A stretch of 64,000 nt of DNA from Allokutzneria sp. A3M-2-11 16 (GCF_024213555.1 NZ_JANAVO010000002.1:186001-250000); one strand, 5' to 3'; counted from the first letter of the stretch, positions 8,908-17,991 are shown. Notes: a model not told the origin generated them from the letters alone. Made by a program: numbers and translations.

Positions 8908-9147
8908 CCTGAACGAGTCGTTCGGGGAACCCAACGCCCCCAACGACCCGTTCAGGGAATCCAACGCCCCAAACTCGTCATTGACTCCGCCCACAAAGCG
9001 GGGCAAAGCGACACAAAACGGACAGTCGGAGCACTCGTGGACCCCCGCTCCACCCGCCTCAACTGCCCTGAACGAGTCATTGAGGTACTTCAACGCACCG
9101 AATGACTCGTTCAGGGAACTCAACGCCCTGAACGAGTCATTGGGGGT
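8908..9147. repeat. Cluster of GAACGAGTCATTC-type palindromic repeats
   Basis: Repeated units of the form CTGAACGAGTCRTT plus (N)CCAACGCCC occur at 8908-8991 and 9066-9147 in both orientations; the core GAATGACTCGTTC is nearly palindromic. The same family reappears at 60009-60090. No gene is supported in 8774-9168; the intervening 74 bp show no recognisable signal. Confidence 0.75.
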
Positions 9148-9168
9148 TTCAGCGGGGGCTGAGATGAC

Positions 9169-9204
9169 GAAGCCGCGTCGGGCCTCGCGGGCCGACGCGG
9201 CTTC
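9169..9204 (-). terminator. Hairpin after yebC
   Basis: GAAGCCGCGTCGG (9169-9181) pairs perfectly with CCGACGCGGCTTC (9192-9204), loop of 10 nt. It lies 25 nt after the yebC stop, so it most likely ends that transcript. Confidence 0.75.
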
Positions 9205-9228
9205 GAAACGGAGCGGGGTCAGGCAGTG

Positions 9229-9981
9229 TTAGTCCTCGAGCGCGGCCATGACCTCGTCGGAGACGTCCACGTTGGAGTAGACGTTCTGCACGTCGTCGCA
9301 GTCCTCGAGCGCGTCGATCAGCTTGAAGACCTTGCGGGCGCCGTCGGCGTCCACGGGCACGCTCATGTCCGGGACGAAGTTCGCCTCGGCCGAGTCGTAG
9401 TCGATGCCCGCCTTCTGCAGCGCGGTGCGCACCTCGACCAGGTCGGTCGGCTCGGAGACCACCTCGAAGCTCTCGCCGAGGTCGTTGACCTCCTCGGCAC
9501 CGGCGTCGAGCACCGCGCCGAGCACGTCGTCCTCGCCGAGCTCGCCCTTGGGCAGCAGCACGATTCCCTTGCGGTTGAACAGGTACGACACCGAACCCGG
9601 GTCGGCCATGTTGCCGCCGTTGCGGGTCATCGCCGTGCGGACCTCACCGGCGGCGCGGTTGCGGTTGTCGGTGAGGCATTCGATCAGCACCGCGACGCCG
9701 TTCGGGCCGTAGCCCTCGTACATGATCGTCTGGTAGTCGGCGCCACCGGCCTCCGCGCCCGATCCCCGCTTCACGGCGCGCTGGATGTTGTCCTGCGGCA
9801 CGGAGTTCTTCTTCGCCTTCTGGATGGCGTCGAAGAGCGTGGGGTTGCCGTCGGGGTCACCGCCGCCGGTGCGCGCGGCGACCTCGATGTTCTTGATCAG
9901 CTTGGCGAAGAGCTTGCCGCGCTTGGCATCGATGGCGGCCTTCTTGTGCTTCGTGGTGGCCCACTTGGAGTGGCCGCTCAT
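9229..9981 (-). CDS. yebC: YebC/PmpR-family protein
   Basis: Member of the YebC/TACO1 family, known as a transcriptional regulator in some bacteria and as a translation factor helping ribosomes at difficult sequences in others. The 250-residue protein starts with the hallmark [16 protein letters not shown] and carries the family block [19 protein letters not shown] near residues 87-105. It sits upstream of ruvC and downstream of pdxT, the standard actinobacterial order, though here the two DUF4262 genes intervene. Length is normal. Confidence 0.95.
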   Translation of the reverse strand: MSGHSKWATTKHKKAAIDAKRGKLFAKLIKNIEVAARTGGGDPDGNPTLFDAIQKAKKNSVPQDNIQRAVKRGSGAEAGGADYQTIMYEGYGPNGVAVLIECLTDNRNRAAGEVRTAMTRNGGNMADPGSVSYLFNRKGIVLLPKGELGEDDVLGAVLDAGAEEVNDLGESFEVVSEPTDLVEVRTALQKAGIDYDSAEANFVPDMSVPVDADGARKVFKLIDALEDCDDVQNVYSNVDVSDEVMAALED

Positions 9982-10038
9982 CTCTCCTCCAGGTCCAGCC
10001 GTCCAGGACGGCGGTAGCGAATGTCGTCGGGCTTCGGC

Positions 10039-10653
10039 TCAGGCGCGGCGCACCATCTCGGTGAACAGGCGGTGCACCCGCCCGTCCCCGGTGAGCTCCG
10101 GGTGGAAGGCGGTGGCGAGCACGGAACCCTGCCGAACCGCGACGATCCTACCGGCGGCGTCCCCGGCGCTCGCGGACTCCGGCACCGTCGCCAGGACCTC
10201 GACCCCGGCGCCCGCCGACTCCACCCACGGGGCGCGGATGAACACCGCGTGCAGCTGCCCCACCCCGGTGAAGTCCAGGTCGGCCTCGAAGGAGTCGACC
10301 TGGCGGCCGAAGGCGTTGCGGCGCACCGTCATGTCCACCGCGCCGAGCGGGTGCTGGTCCGGCCGCCCGTCGAGCACCTTGCTGGCCAGCATGATCATCC
10401 CGGCGCAGGAGCCGTAGGCGGGCAGGCCCTCGGCCAGCCGCTGCCGCAGCGGGTCCAGCAGCTCGAAGACCTCCAGCAGCCTGCTCATGGTGGTGGACTC
10501 GCCGCCGGGGATGACGATGCCGTCCACCTCGGCCAGCTCCTCGGGCCTGCGCACCGGCCGGGCGAGGACATCGCATTCGGCGAGGGTGAGCAGGTGCTCC
10601 CGGACATCGCCCTGGAGCGCGAGCACCCCGATGACGGGCTGTGCGGTGGCCAC
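10039..10653 (-). CDS. pdxT: Pyridoxal 5'-phosphate synthase glutaminase subunit PdxT
   Basis: Class I glutaminase that supplies ammonia to PdxS for PLP synthesis. The 204-residue protein has the IPGGESTTM block near residues 47-55, the nucleophile Cys in [11 protein letters not shown], and the catalytic His-Glu pair in [10 protein letters not shown] near the C terminus. Start ATG at 10653 is preceded by GGGAGG. In many actinobacteria pdxS is adjacent; here pdxS lies 7.4 kb away at 18038-18955. Confidence 0.96.
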   Translation of the reverse strand: MATAQPVIGVLALQGDVREHLLTLAECDVLARPVRRPEELAEVDGIVIPGGESTTMSRLLEVFELLDPLRQRLAEGLPAYGSCAGMIMLASKVLDGRPDQHPLGAVDMTVRRNAFGRQVDSFEADLDFTGVGQLHAVFIRAPWVESAGAGVEVLATVPESASAGDAAGRIVAVRQGSVLATAFHPELTGDGRVHRLFTEMVRRA

Positions 10654-10675
10654 TGTTCCCTCCCTGAAACGACGA

Positions 10676-10711
10676 AACTCCTAGGCCGGTCGAATGACCA
10701 GCCTAGGAGTT
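10676..10711 (-). terminator. Hairpin between the permease gene and pdxT
   Basis: AACTCCTAGGC (10676-10686) pairs with GCCTAGGAGTT (10701-10711). It stands 12 nt after the stop of the permease gene and just upstream of pdxT, so it separates the two transcripts. Confidence 0.75.
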
Positions 10712-10722
10712 CGACTCAGCGA

Positions 10723-12234
10723 TCAGCCAACCGGCTGGTTCTCCTCATCGGGGTCGTTGCGCTTCGACGTGGCCGCGACCGCCTGCTCGGCGGAGATCGC
10801 GTCGTTGGCCGAGGACATCAGCGAGGCCACCTTGGCCTGCCGCGCGGTGACCAGCTTCCAGCCGACGAACAGCACCACGGCCAGCACCGGGATCAGGTAG
10901 AAGGCGATCTGCTCCGGTCCTTCGGAGAAGCCCATCGACCCCACCACGAACACCAGGAAACCGATGCTCAGCCAGTTGGTCAGCGGGGCGCCGGGCATCC
11001 GGTACGAGGGCCGCTCGATGAACCCGGCGTCGGCCTTCTGCTTCAGCTTGATCTGGCAGTACAGCAGCGTGATCCAGGTGGCGATGACGCCGAGCGAGGC
11101 CACCGAGGTCGCGATGTCGAATGCCTCGTGCGGCACGAACGCGTTCATGAACACGCCGAGCACGTAGACCACGGCGGTGAAGATGACGCCGCCGTAGGGG
11201 ACGTGGCGGGCGCTCATCTTGCCCACGAAGGACGGGGCCTCGCGCTTGTCGGCGAGCGAGCGCAGGATGCGGCCGGTCGAGTAGAGGCCGGAGTTGCACG
11301 AGGACATCGCGGCGGTCAGGACGACCAGGTTCATGATGTCGCCCGCGATCGGGATGCCCAGCCGCGAGAACACGGTGACGAACGGGCTCTCCCCGGCGGA
11401 GTACACGGTCCACGGCAGGACCATCGTCAGCAGCAGCACCGAGCCGACGTAGAAGATGCCGATCCGGTAGACCACGCCGTTGATCGCCTTGGGCAGCACG
11501 GACTTGGCGTCCTTGGTCTCGCCCGCGGCGATGCCGACCATCTCGATGGCCGAGTACGCGAAGATGACCGCCTGGAAGGTCATCAGGACCACGCCGAGAC
11601 CGGCGGGGAACAGGCCGCCGTGGCCCGCGACGTTGGCCACGCTCGCGGTGTGGCCGCCACCCATGTCGGCGTTGGTGATGACCAGCGCGATGCCGACGAA
11701 CAGGAAGGTGACGATCGCGGTCACCTTGATGACGGAGAACCAGAACTCCAGCTCACCGAACAGCTTCACGCTGAGCAGGTTCACGCCCAGCAGCACGATC
11801 AGGGTGATCAGCGCGGTGGCCCAGCGCGGGAACGAGGATTCCGGCACCCAGTGCGCGACGTAGATCGCCACGGCGGTGATCTCGGCGATGCCGGTCATCG
11901 CCCAGTTGACCCAGTACATCCAGCCGGAGGTGAACCCGGCCCAGGGGCCGATGAACTCGCGGGCGTACTCGACGAAGCTGCCCGAGGCCGGGCGGTGCAT
12001 GACGAGCTCGCCGAGGGCACGCATCACGAAGAACGCGACGATGCCGCAGAGCGCGTAGGAGAAAATGAGCGCTGGGCCCGCGGACGCGAGCCTTCCGCCC
12101 GCACCGAGAAAGAGACCGACGCCGATGGCGCCGCCGATCGCAATCATCTGGACTTGGCGCTTGCTCAGCGACTTGGCATAGCCGTCATTCGACTCGATCG
12201 CGTCGTCGAGCTCAGGCTTTATGGACGAACTCAC
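10723..12234 (-). CDS. Amino-acid permease (APC superfamily, AAT type)
   Basis: Proton-coupled amino-acid importer of the cytoplasmic membrane; the exact substrate cannot be told. The 503-residue protein has about 12 membrane segments and the AAT signature near the N terminus: SKRQVQMIAIGGAIGVGLFLGAG at about 24-46, split here as QMIAIGGAIGVGLFLGAG. Conserved EMVGIAAGE near residue 227 is also family-typical. N and C termini are hydrophilic. It belongs to the segment that separates pdxT from pdxS. Upstream 12235-12412 is noncoding and AT-richer near 12350-12420. Confidence 0.9.
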   Translation of the reverse strand: MSSSIKPELDDAIESNDGYAKSLSKRQVQMIAIGGAIGVGLFLGAGGRLASAGPALIFSYALCGIVAFFVMRALGELVMHRPASGSFVEYAREFIGPWAGFTSGWMYWVNWAMTGIAEITAVAIYVAHWVPESSFPRWATALITLIVLLGVNLLSVKLFGELEFWFSVIKVTAIVTFLFVGIALVITNADMGGGHTASVANVAGHGGLFPAGLGVVLMTFQAVIFAYSAIEMVGIAAGETKDAKSVLPKAINGVVYRIGIFYVGSVLLLTMVLPWTVYSAGESPFVTVFSRLGIPIAGDIMNLVVLTAAMSSCNSGLYSTGRILRSLADKREAPSFVGKMSARHVPYGGVIFTAVVYVLGVFMNAFVPHEAFDIATSVASLGVIATWITLLYCQIKLKQKADAGFIERPSYRMPGAPLTNWLSIGFLVFVVGSMGFSEGPEQIAFYLIPVLAVVLFVGWKLVTARQAKVASLMSSANDAISAEQAVAATSKRNDPDEENQPVG

Positions 12235-12412
12235 GGTGAGAAGCCTCCACAGGCGTCGTTCTCTAGGCGTCGCCTGGCCTCGACACCGGCGACACGGTGA
12301 GTGTGGAAAGTAACCACACGTCAGCCGGGAGAGTACGGCACCCCCTCAAAAAGGGGAAACGTGGACGAAATTACGAATTGATTCACCACGCTCAGTAATA
12401 CTCAGGCCTTTC

Positions 12413-12721
12413 TTAAGTAATACCGACGAGTCGCAGGCCAGCAGTGGTCAGAGCGGCTCCGATGACCACGAAGACGAACGGCAGCCTGGCCACCGCGAGT
12501 AGCGCACCGGTCCCCACTCCTAGGGTGCGCGCCCAACCGGCGAATCCTTCGCCGTCAACCAAACCATTGGTGGCGTACAACGCGGCCAGCAGTGCGATAG
12601 CGGACAAAGCGAACAGGCGGCGCACGTGGTCGGGCACCGCGACCCGCTCCCGCAGCAGCACCCCGCCGAGCCGGATCGCGTAGGTGCCCGCGGCCAGCAC
12701 GAGCACGGTCGTCAGCGTCAT
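12413..12721 (-). CDS. azlD: AzlD-type branched-chain amino-acid exporter subunit
   Basis: Small partner of AzlC in export of branched-chain amino acids or related molecules. The 102-residue product is almost entirely hydrophobic with about three to four membrane segments, starting MTLTTVLVLAAGTYAIRLGG, which is typical of AzlD (the TYxxR motif). ATG at 12721 overlaps the azlC stop as ATGA, so the pair is translationally coupled. No other reading frame in this stretch shows comparable codon use. Confidence 0.88.
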   Translation of the reverse strand: MTLTTVLVLAAGTYAIRLGGVLLRERVAVPDHVRRLFALSAIALLAALYATNGLVDGEGFAGWARTLGVGTGALLAVARLPFVFVVIGAALTTAGLRLVGIT

Positions 12722-13407
12722 CGGGCGCGCTCCAGCTTCTTCGGCAGCGGCAGGGCGAAGACCACGCCGAGCAGCGCGATCAGCACGGGGACCCCCGCGG
12801 GCAGGAACGGCGTCGCGGCCACGGCGAGAACGGCTCCCGCGATCGCCACCCGCAGGGGTCCGGGTTCGCGCAGCTGCGGCAGCAGCAACGCGAACAGTGC
12901 GGCGGGGAACGCCGCGTCGAGGCCGAAATCGGCCGGGTTCCCCATCGCCTCGCCGAGGTAGGCGCCGACCAGCACGGCCGGGTTCCAGGCGCAGAACAGC
13001 GTGATGCCGCAGAGCCAGTAGGCGGCGCGGGCGCGCTGGGGGTCGCGCTGCGCCATGGCGAAGGCCACCGACTCGTCGATCATGATGTGCGCGCCGAGCA
13101 GCTGGGCGGCCCGGTTGCGGCCGAGCAGGTCGCCGACCACCAGGCCGAACGGCAGGTGCCGCAGGTTGAGCAGGAGGGCGGCGGCGACCGCCGCGACCGG
13201 GGTGCCGCCCGCGGCCAGCACGCCGATCACCATGAACTGCGAGCCACCGGCGAAGACCAGCAACGACATCACCGACGCCAGCCACACCGGGACCCCGGCC
13301 GCGACGGCGAGCGCCCCGAAGGACGCACCGACCACGGCAACGGCTGCGGCCAGGGCGGCGACGTCACGCACCAGGCCACGGTCTATTGTTCGCCATATCG
13401 AACGCAT
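12718..13407 (-). CDS. azlC: AzlC-family branched-chain amino-acid exporter
   Basis: Larger subunit of an AzlCD-type exporter in the cytoplasmic membrane. The 229-residue protein carries the AzlC block SLLVFAGGSQFMVIGVLAAGG near residues 49-68 and the NLRHLPFGL motif, with about five to six membrane segments. ATG at 13407 is chosen because the longer frame upstream would run through the palindromic operator region. Divergent from the XRE-cupin regulator gene at 13476, which probably controls it. Confidence 0.9.
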   Translation of the reverse strand: MRSIWRTIDRGLVRDVAALAAAVAVVGASFGALAVAAGVPVWLASVMSLLVFAGGSQFMVIGVLAAGGTPVAAVAAALLLNLRHLPFGLVVGDLLGRNRAAQLLGAHIMIDESVAFAMAQRDPQRARAAYWLCGITLFCAWNPAVLVGAYLGEAMGNPADFGLDAAFPAALFALLLPQLREPGPLRVAIAGAVLAVAATPFLPAGVPVLIALLGVVFALPLPKKLERAR

Positions 13408-13420
13408 CGCCTTCCATGGT

Positions 13421-13440
13421 GAACACCTGAGTGGGTGTTC
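13421..13440. promoter_or_regulatory. Palindromic operator between azlC and the XRE-cupin gene
   Basis: GAACACC-TGAGTG-GGTGTTC is a perfect 7-bp inverted repeat. Two further GAACAC half-sites follow at 13449-13454 and 13470-13475. The divergent arrangement makes this the likely binding region of the XRE-cupin protein. Binding itself is inferred. Confidence 0.6.
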
Positions 13441-13475
13441 GTCAAGGCGAACACTTGGACCGCTGGAGCGAACAC

Positions 13476-14030
13476 GTGGAACCCACCTCGCCCCTGGAGA
13501 CCATCGCGGCCGCTCTGCGCCGGGAACGCGAGCGCGTCGGCGTCTCACTGACCGAGCTGGCCAAGCGCGCGGGCATCGCCAAGTCGACCCTGTCGCAGCT
13601 GGAGTCCGGCAGCGGCAACCCGAGCGTGGAAACGCTGTGGGCGCTCGGGGTCGCGCTGGGCGTGCCGTTCAGCCGCCTCGTCGACCCGCCGACGCCGCGG
13701 GTCCGCGTGGTGCGCGCGGGCGAAGGTCCGGTCATGCGCTCCGAACAGGCGCAGTACACCGGCACCCTGCTGTCGGCCTGCCCTCCGGGCGCGCGTCGGG
13801 ACATCTACGTGCTGACCCTGGAGCCCGGTTCGATCCGCAACGCCGACCCGCACATCCCCGGCTCGGTCGAGCACTTCGTGGTCAGCAAGGGCTCCGTCCG
13901 CACCGGTCCGGTGGGCAACGTGGTGGAGCTGTCCGCCGGTGACTACGCGTCCTTCCCGGGCGATGTGCCCCACCTGTACGAGGCCCTGGAACCCGGCACA
14001 GTCGCGGTTCTGGTGATGGAGCACATCTAG
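13476..14030 (+). CDS. XRE-family regulator with cupin sensor domain
   Basis: Transcription regulator of 184 residues. The N-terminal helix-turn-helix (LTELAKRAGIAKSTLSQLE and GNPSVETLWALGVAL, about residues 24-58) is followed by a C-terminal cupin_2 domain with HIPGSVEHFVVSKGSV and PGDVPHLYEA. GTG at 13476 is used because CTGGAG lies 8 nt upstream and an earlier GTG at 13431 would sit inside the palindrome. XRE-cupin proteins often control adjacent amino-acid transporters, which fits divergent azlCD. The 3' end overlaps the convergent M48 gene by 4 nt. Confidence 0.88.
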   Translation: MEPTSPLETIAAALRRERERVGVSLTELAKRAGIAKSTLSQLESGSGNPSVETLWALGVALGVPFSRLVDPPTPRVRVVRAGEGPVMRSEQAQYTGTLLSACPPGARRDIYVLTLEPGSIRNADPHIPGSVEHFVVSKGSVRTGPVGNVVELSAGDYASFPGDVPHLYEALEPGTVAVLVMEHI

Positions 14031-16654
14031 CGCTGGACCAACGGCAGGCCGAAGGTCAGGAGCAGTTCGGTCGCGTTGTGCAGGCGCGCCCTGGACACCT
14101 CCAGCCGATCGGGCCGGGTGTCCGCGCCCGTCATCGCGTCCCGGCAGATCGTGCCCGCGGCCGAGTACTCCTCCAGCGCCGTCGCCCACAGCCGCGAGCT
14201 GGTCCCGCCGGGCGGCGCGGGGAACTTCGCGGCCTGCCCGCTCGCGGCCACGAGTTCAGAGCAGGCTTGGAGGTACGCGCGGGAATCCTTGCGCCGCAAC
14301 GACTCCCGGTATTCCTCCGAGTGCCGCATCAGCGCGAGGACGTGTCCGGCCCCGCCGCCGGTCGCCCACGTCCGCAGTGCCTGGTCGTTCTCGGCCAGCG
14401 GCACACCGCGCTCGGCCGCGGTCACCTCCTCGACCGGCCCAGGTCCGTCGCTCGGCCGATAGAGAGCCAGCAGGACCACCACGATTCCGGCTACCACCAA
14501 GGGAAACACGCGGCCGCCGGAACCGGGCACCGATACGCCACGCGCCAGCAAACGGCCCAACAGCAAGGCAATCGGCAGCGCGAACACTCCGGCCACCACG
14601 ACCAGTCCGAGACCGATGGCGGGCACCGACGGTGACACCGGCTGCAAACATCCACCGGAAAACACCACCAGTGAAGGAAAACAGCCCTCGACCGAGCGGA
14701 TCGCCCACAGCACCAGCACCGCCGACAGTCCCGTCACAGCCGCGCCGAACAAGGCCGTGACCGCTCGTAGTCCCCGCATTGTCAACACAACGACAACGAC
14801 GAACTGCACGAGGATCAAGGCGCTGTTCTCCCACAGCACCAACACCCATCGGAACCCGTCGGAGACCCGCAGCGCATCGGAGACACTGGCAGCCGCGGCT
14901 CCACGAAGAACAAGTTCGACGACGAGCCAGGCCGCCGCGCCGATCACCCCGGCTCGAACCGCTGGGCGCAACGGCTCGTTTCGCCTCAGCAGCAACGGGA
15001 TCGCCCACCCCAGCACGAGCGGGATCGTCACCAGCGGCGCGCCCATGAACAGGTGCAGGAACGGCGCTCCCAGAACGGAGTTGAGCGCATCGTCCAGCAC
15101 CGTCCACCGCGCGCTGTCGACCAAGCGCTCCGAAGCCACACCCAGCGGGCCCAGCGTGTTGATCAACGCACCACCGGTGATCGACGGCGCGCTCATCCAG
15201 CTCAAACCGCTGGCGCAGAAGGAAAAGATCGTGCCGGTCACCGCAACCCAGGCGATCACCCGAGCCCGCGGCCGGTCCAGCTCGCGGATCAGGTCGGCGC
15301 AGTGCGCCACCCACCACATCAGCGCCGCCAGCACCAGCACGAGGACGACGAGCACCGCCAGCTCCAGCAGCGTGAGCCCCGGAAGCGAGCTGAACGCTCC
15401 GATGTACTGGCCGACCCACAGGCCCAGCGTGATGCCGAGCGGTGTCAGCAAGAGCACGCGCACCGACCCGCCGCCAGCCCGGAACGCCGCGAATCTCGCA
15501 CCGGCGAACAGCACAACCGCTGCCGCGCCCGCTCCCCACACGGTTCCCAGCAGCCCCAACGCGAATGACCCGCTCTGCCCGATGTTCGTCAGCGCGAGGA
15601 CGACGGTGCGCCAAGCGACCTGGATCGCCACACCGGCCGCCGCGGCCTCCCAGAAACCGGGGCGCAGCAAGCGAACCGGCTCGGCGACCGCGCTGATCCG
15701 CTTACTGGGAACGGGATGCTTTCCGACCAGACGACCCCACCACCGCTTCGAGCCGCGAACGGAGGCCAGCACCTCGCCCGGCTCCTCCCGCCCGAGCCAG
15801 CTCGCGACGCGATCGTCGGCGTGGTACTCGCGTGACCGCAGCACCGCGTTGCGGGACAACAAGACCACCAGCACCAACGCGAGCACCTGGATGAGAACCG
15901 TGCTGATGTCGAGCAGATATCCGCCTGCCCACAACGGAAACGGCGACGTGAACGGAGTGGAGCTGGTCAGCCACGGGTCGAGGAGCGCCGCGAGGAACGG
16001 CGCCAGGCCCACGACGAGGAACGACCGCCACACCGCGATCGTGAGGTAGGTGATCGGGACATCGTTGTTGCGCAGGTGGGCCAGCTCGTGCAGCACCACG
16101 ACACGGAAGTACGCCGGGTCCCACCGGAACCTGGTGACCAGCCCCGCGTCAAGGCACACGTACGGCCGCCGCCGCGTGCCGAAAGCGACGCCGCCGCAGT
16201 TCGGGTTGACCGGGTCGACCAGGAAGACGGGCGCTCGCCGCAACCCGGCCCGCTCGACGAGCCCGTCCAGCTCCTCCGCCAGCTCCGGCGACAGGTCCAG
16301 TCGCGCCAGGCCGAACCGGCGGATTCGCCAGCACGGCAAGGAGAAGTAGATCAGCGCGGCCAGCCCGCCGAGCCCGAACAGCCCTCCCGCCAGCCATGGC
16401 AGGCGCAGCGGCAGGTACTGGCCCATGCACTCGCGGAACCGCTGGGCGTTCGCGTCGATCCGCTCCACCTGGAACGGGCTGATGTCCTGGTCGCCGATGT
16501 AGAGGCCCGACGACACCTGGCACCTGATCTGCGCGCTGTGGTTGAACAACATGCCCGGCGGCATCACCAGCAGGTACACCAGCACGGTGACACCGACCGC
16601 CAACGCGATCAACAACGCGAAGCGGACCGTCGTGCCCGCGGGCGGCGTGTTCAC
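14027..16654 (-). CDS. Membrane M48-family zinc metalloprotease
   Basis: Large multi-pass protein of 875 residues with a peptidase M48 (HtpX/Ste24-like) domain. The zinc motif HELAH sits near residue 190, with CGGVAFGTRRRPYVCLD before it and a later conserved EYHADDRVA block that should give the third zinc ligand. About 15 membrane segments follow, far more than HtpX, and the C-terminal 130 residues are soluble. It overlaps the small gene upstream by 4 nt (ATGA), suggesting joint function. A substrate cannot be inferred. Confidence 0.85.
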   Translation of the reverse strand: MNTPPAGTTVRFALLIALAVGVTVLVYLLVMPPGMLFNHSAQIRCQVSSGLYIGDQDISPFQVERIDANAQRFRECMGQYLPLRLPWLAGGLFGLGGLAALIYFSLPCWRIRRFGLARLDLSPELAEELDGLVERAGLRRAPVFLVDPVNPNCGGVAFGTRRRPYVCLDAGLVTRFRWDPAYFRVVVLHELAHLRNNDVPITYLTIAVWRSFLVVGLAPFLAALLDPWLTSSTPFTSPFPLWAGGYLLDISTVLIQVLALVLVVLLSRNAVLRSREYHADDRVASWLGREEPGEVLASVRGSKRWWGRLVGKHPVPSKRISAVAEPVRLLRPGFWEAAAAGVAIQVAWRTVVLALTNIGQSGSFALGLLGTVWGAGAAAVVLFAGARFAAFRAGGGSVRVLLLTPLGITLGLWVGQYIGAFSSLPGLTLLELAVLVVLVLVLAALMWWVAHCADLIRELDRPRARVIAWVAVTGTIFSFCASGLSWMSAPSITGGALINTLGPLGVASERLVDSARWTVLDDALNSVLGAPFLHLFMGAPLVTIPLVLGWAIPLLLRRNEPLRPAVRAGVIGAAAWLVVELVLRGAAAASVSDALRVSDGFRWVLVLWENSALILVQFVVVVVLTMRGLRAVTALFGAAVTGLSAVLVLWAIRSVEGCFPSLVVFSGGCLQPVSPSVPAIGLGLVVVAGVFALPIALLLGRLLARGVSVPGSGGRVFPLVVAGIVVVLLALYRPSDGPGPVEEVTAAERGVPLAENDQALRTWATGGGAGHVLALMRHSEEYRESLRRKDSRAYLQACSELVAASGQAAKFPAPPGGTSSRLWATALEEYSAAGTICRDAMTGADTRPDRLEVSRARLHNATELLLTFGLPLVQR

Positions 16655-16995
16655 TCGTTCCGACTCAGGCTGACGAGCACCGCGTCGGCCACCAGCTCGA
16701 CCTGGTTCGGCGCCAATCCCAACTCCGCTGCCCGCCGCGCCACGACCGCCCGCACGTCGTCCTCATCGCGCGCACCGGCCTCGTACACAGCCGCCGCGAC
16801 CGCCAGTGCCACCGGCGACAACAGCGCGACCGCGGTGTCCAACCCTGAGCCGAGCACCTCGTCAGAACGCTTCCGCCCGGCCAATGCTCGCCGCGGATCA
16901 CGGAAGTACGCCGCACTGGCCGCGGCGAAGAACGGCAGCTCCTCCGGCGCGCACGCCTCGACCACGCCCCGCGCCAGCGTCGTCACCTCGTCCAC
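16651..16995 (-). CDS. Hypothetical protein coupled to the M48 protease gene
   Basis: Unrecognised 114-residue protein, mainly alpha-helical by composition and rich in Ala. A mildly hydrophobic stretch (TAVALLSPVALAVAAAVYEAG, about residues 54-74 if read in parts) might form one membrane helix. The stop codon overlaps the start of the metalloprotease gene, so both are probably made together. No enzymatic motif is visible. Confidence 0.7.
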   Translation of the reverse strand: MDEVTTLARGVVEACAPEELPFFAAASAAYFRDPRRALAGRKRSDEVLGSGLDTAVALLSPVALAVAAAVYEAGARDEDDVRAVVARRAAELGLAPNQVELVADAVLVSLSRNE

Positions 16996-17165
16996 GGCAG
17001 CTCCCCGGTCGGATGATCAATCCTGACCACGGGGTTCACGGTTGTCGCTCGGCCGAACGGCCCCACGACCAGGGTGTTTGCCGGGCCGCCGAGGCTGTCG
17101 GGGCCACCGGATAGATTGCTCCATACGGACCAATCTCCGAGTAACACGACCAAGGGGGAACACAC

Positions 17166-17561
17166 GTGACATCAACACAGCAGCTCTCCACGTCTTCGGG
17201 CGTCGCGGTAGCAGAAGTCCGCCGCTACCCTGGGGATATGAGCGAGCAGCACACCAGCGTCTCCGCCGACGCCCTCCACACGCTGCACGCCGCGAGCGAG
17301 CAGGCGGCGCGGTGGGAGGACGCCGTCCGCCGTGCCGAGAACGGTGAGACCGTCGCGGTGATCGCCCATGGCGAGCACGTGGCCGACGTCGTGCCCTCCG
17401 GCGAGTTGGAACGCCTCCGCGAGACCATCGAGGTCCTCTCCGACTCCGATGCCATGAGGGACCTGGCCGAGGCGCGCTCCACTGAGCCGGACCTCGTCGG
17501 GGTTGACGCCATTCGCGCCGAGCTCGCCGCCCGGATCGCCCGCGAGGCCCCGTCCCAGTGA
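17166..17561 (+). CDS. Phd/YefM-like antitoxin candidate
   Basis: 131-residue protein whose C-terminal half resembles Phd/YefM antitoxins: RAENGETVAVIAHGEHVADVV, then SGELERLRETIEVL and SDSDAMRDLAEA, a common pattern in the family. GTG at 17166 is supported by AGGGGGA 6 nt upstream; ATG at 17238 is an alternative that would remove 24 poorly conserved residues. No intact toxin follows, but a short PIN-like fragment starts at 17877. The assignment is by pattern and is moderate. Confidence 0.55.
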   Translation: MTSTQQLSTSSGVAVAEVRRYPGDMSEQHTSVSADALHTLHAASEQAARWEDAVRRAENGETVAVIAHGEHVADVVPSGELERLRETIEVLSDSDAMRDLAEARSTEPDLVGVDAIRAELAARIAREAPSQ

Positions 17562-17598
17562 CATCCCATCACCATCGTCGCGACGCCTATCGCGCCCG

Positions 17599-17880
17599 TT
17601 GACGCGCTCTCGGCATTCCGAACGCTCACATCGCCCCACTGAACGGAGCAGACGGCCAGGCGGCAGTCCCGACAGTCACCCGGAGCCGACCACGCCGGAC
17701 GCGTGCAGCCTGCGCGACCACATCGAACGCCAGCACGCCCAGTTCGCCGCGGAGGGCAAGACCATGGCCAAGTGGCTGGAGGAGATGCGGGGCTGCCGGA
17801 TTCCCGGGCTCACCGTCGACTCGGTAGTGCGGACCATTCGCCTGTACCGCGACGCGGATGATCCGAGGACCGTGGAGTGA
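17599..17880 (+). CDS. Small unrecognised gene or gene remnant
   Basis: The stretch from about 17690 to the stop at 17878-17880 has strong GC-rich third-position bias and reads SLRDHIERQHAQFAAEG, then MAKWLEEMRG and VDSVVRTIRLYRDADD. The start is unclear: ATG at 17764 gives 38 residues, TTG at 17599 gives 93. The stop overlaps a GTG that opens a short PIN-like frame. It may be an antitoxin fragment; no family is recognised. Confidence 0.35.
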   Translation: MTRSRHSERSHRPTERSRRPGGSPDSHPEPTTPDACSLRDHIERQHAQFAAEGKTMAKWLEEMRGCRIPGLTVDSVVRTIRLYRDADDPRTVE

Positions 17881-17984
17881 GCACGGCCAGTCTCGTCATC
17901 GACTTGGCGGTGTTGAACATGCTGCGGTGCAAAGACTCGACGACAAGAAGACATCGACAAGTGCCCGAGTCGTACGCTCCCTGA
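17877..17984 (+). pseudogene. PIN-domain-like toxin remnant
   Basis: A 35-codon frame coupled to the preceding one by GTGA reads VSTASLVIDLAVLNMLR, which resembles the first strand and helix of a PIN (VapC) ribonuclease, including the Asp of the VIDxxVL start. It then becomes unlike the family and stops. A truncated toxin is the simplest reading. Confidence 0.35.
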
Positions 17985-17991
17985 CAGCACA

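Noticed and set aside
8908-9147. CRISPR array
   Set aside because: Repeat units vary in sequence and orientation, spacers are not of uniform length and there are no cas genes.
10021-12300. Very long open frame on the plus strand antisense to pdxT and the permease gene
   Set aside because: It is rich in Gly/Arg/Ala/Asp/His without conserved motifs and mirrors two certain genes; such antisense frames arise from high GC at third codon positions. Similar ones over rel, secDF, ruvB and thrS were dropped for the same reason.
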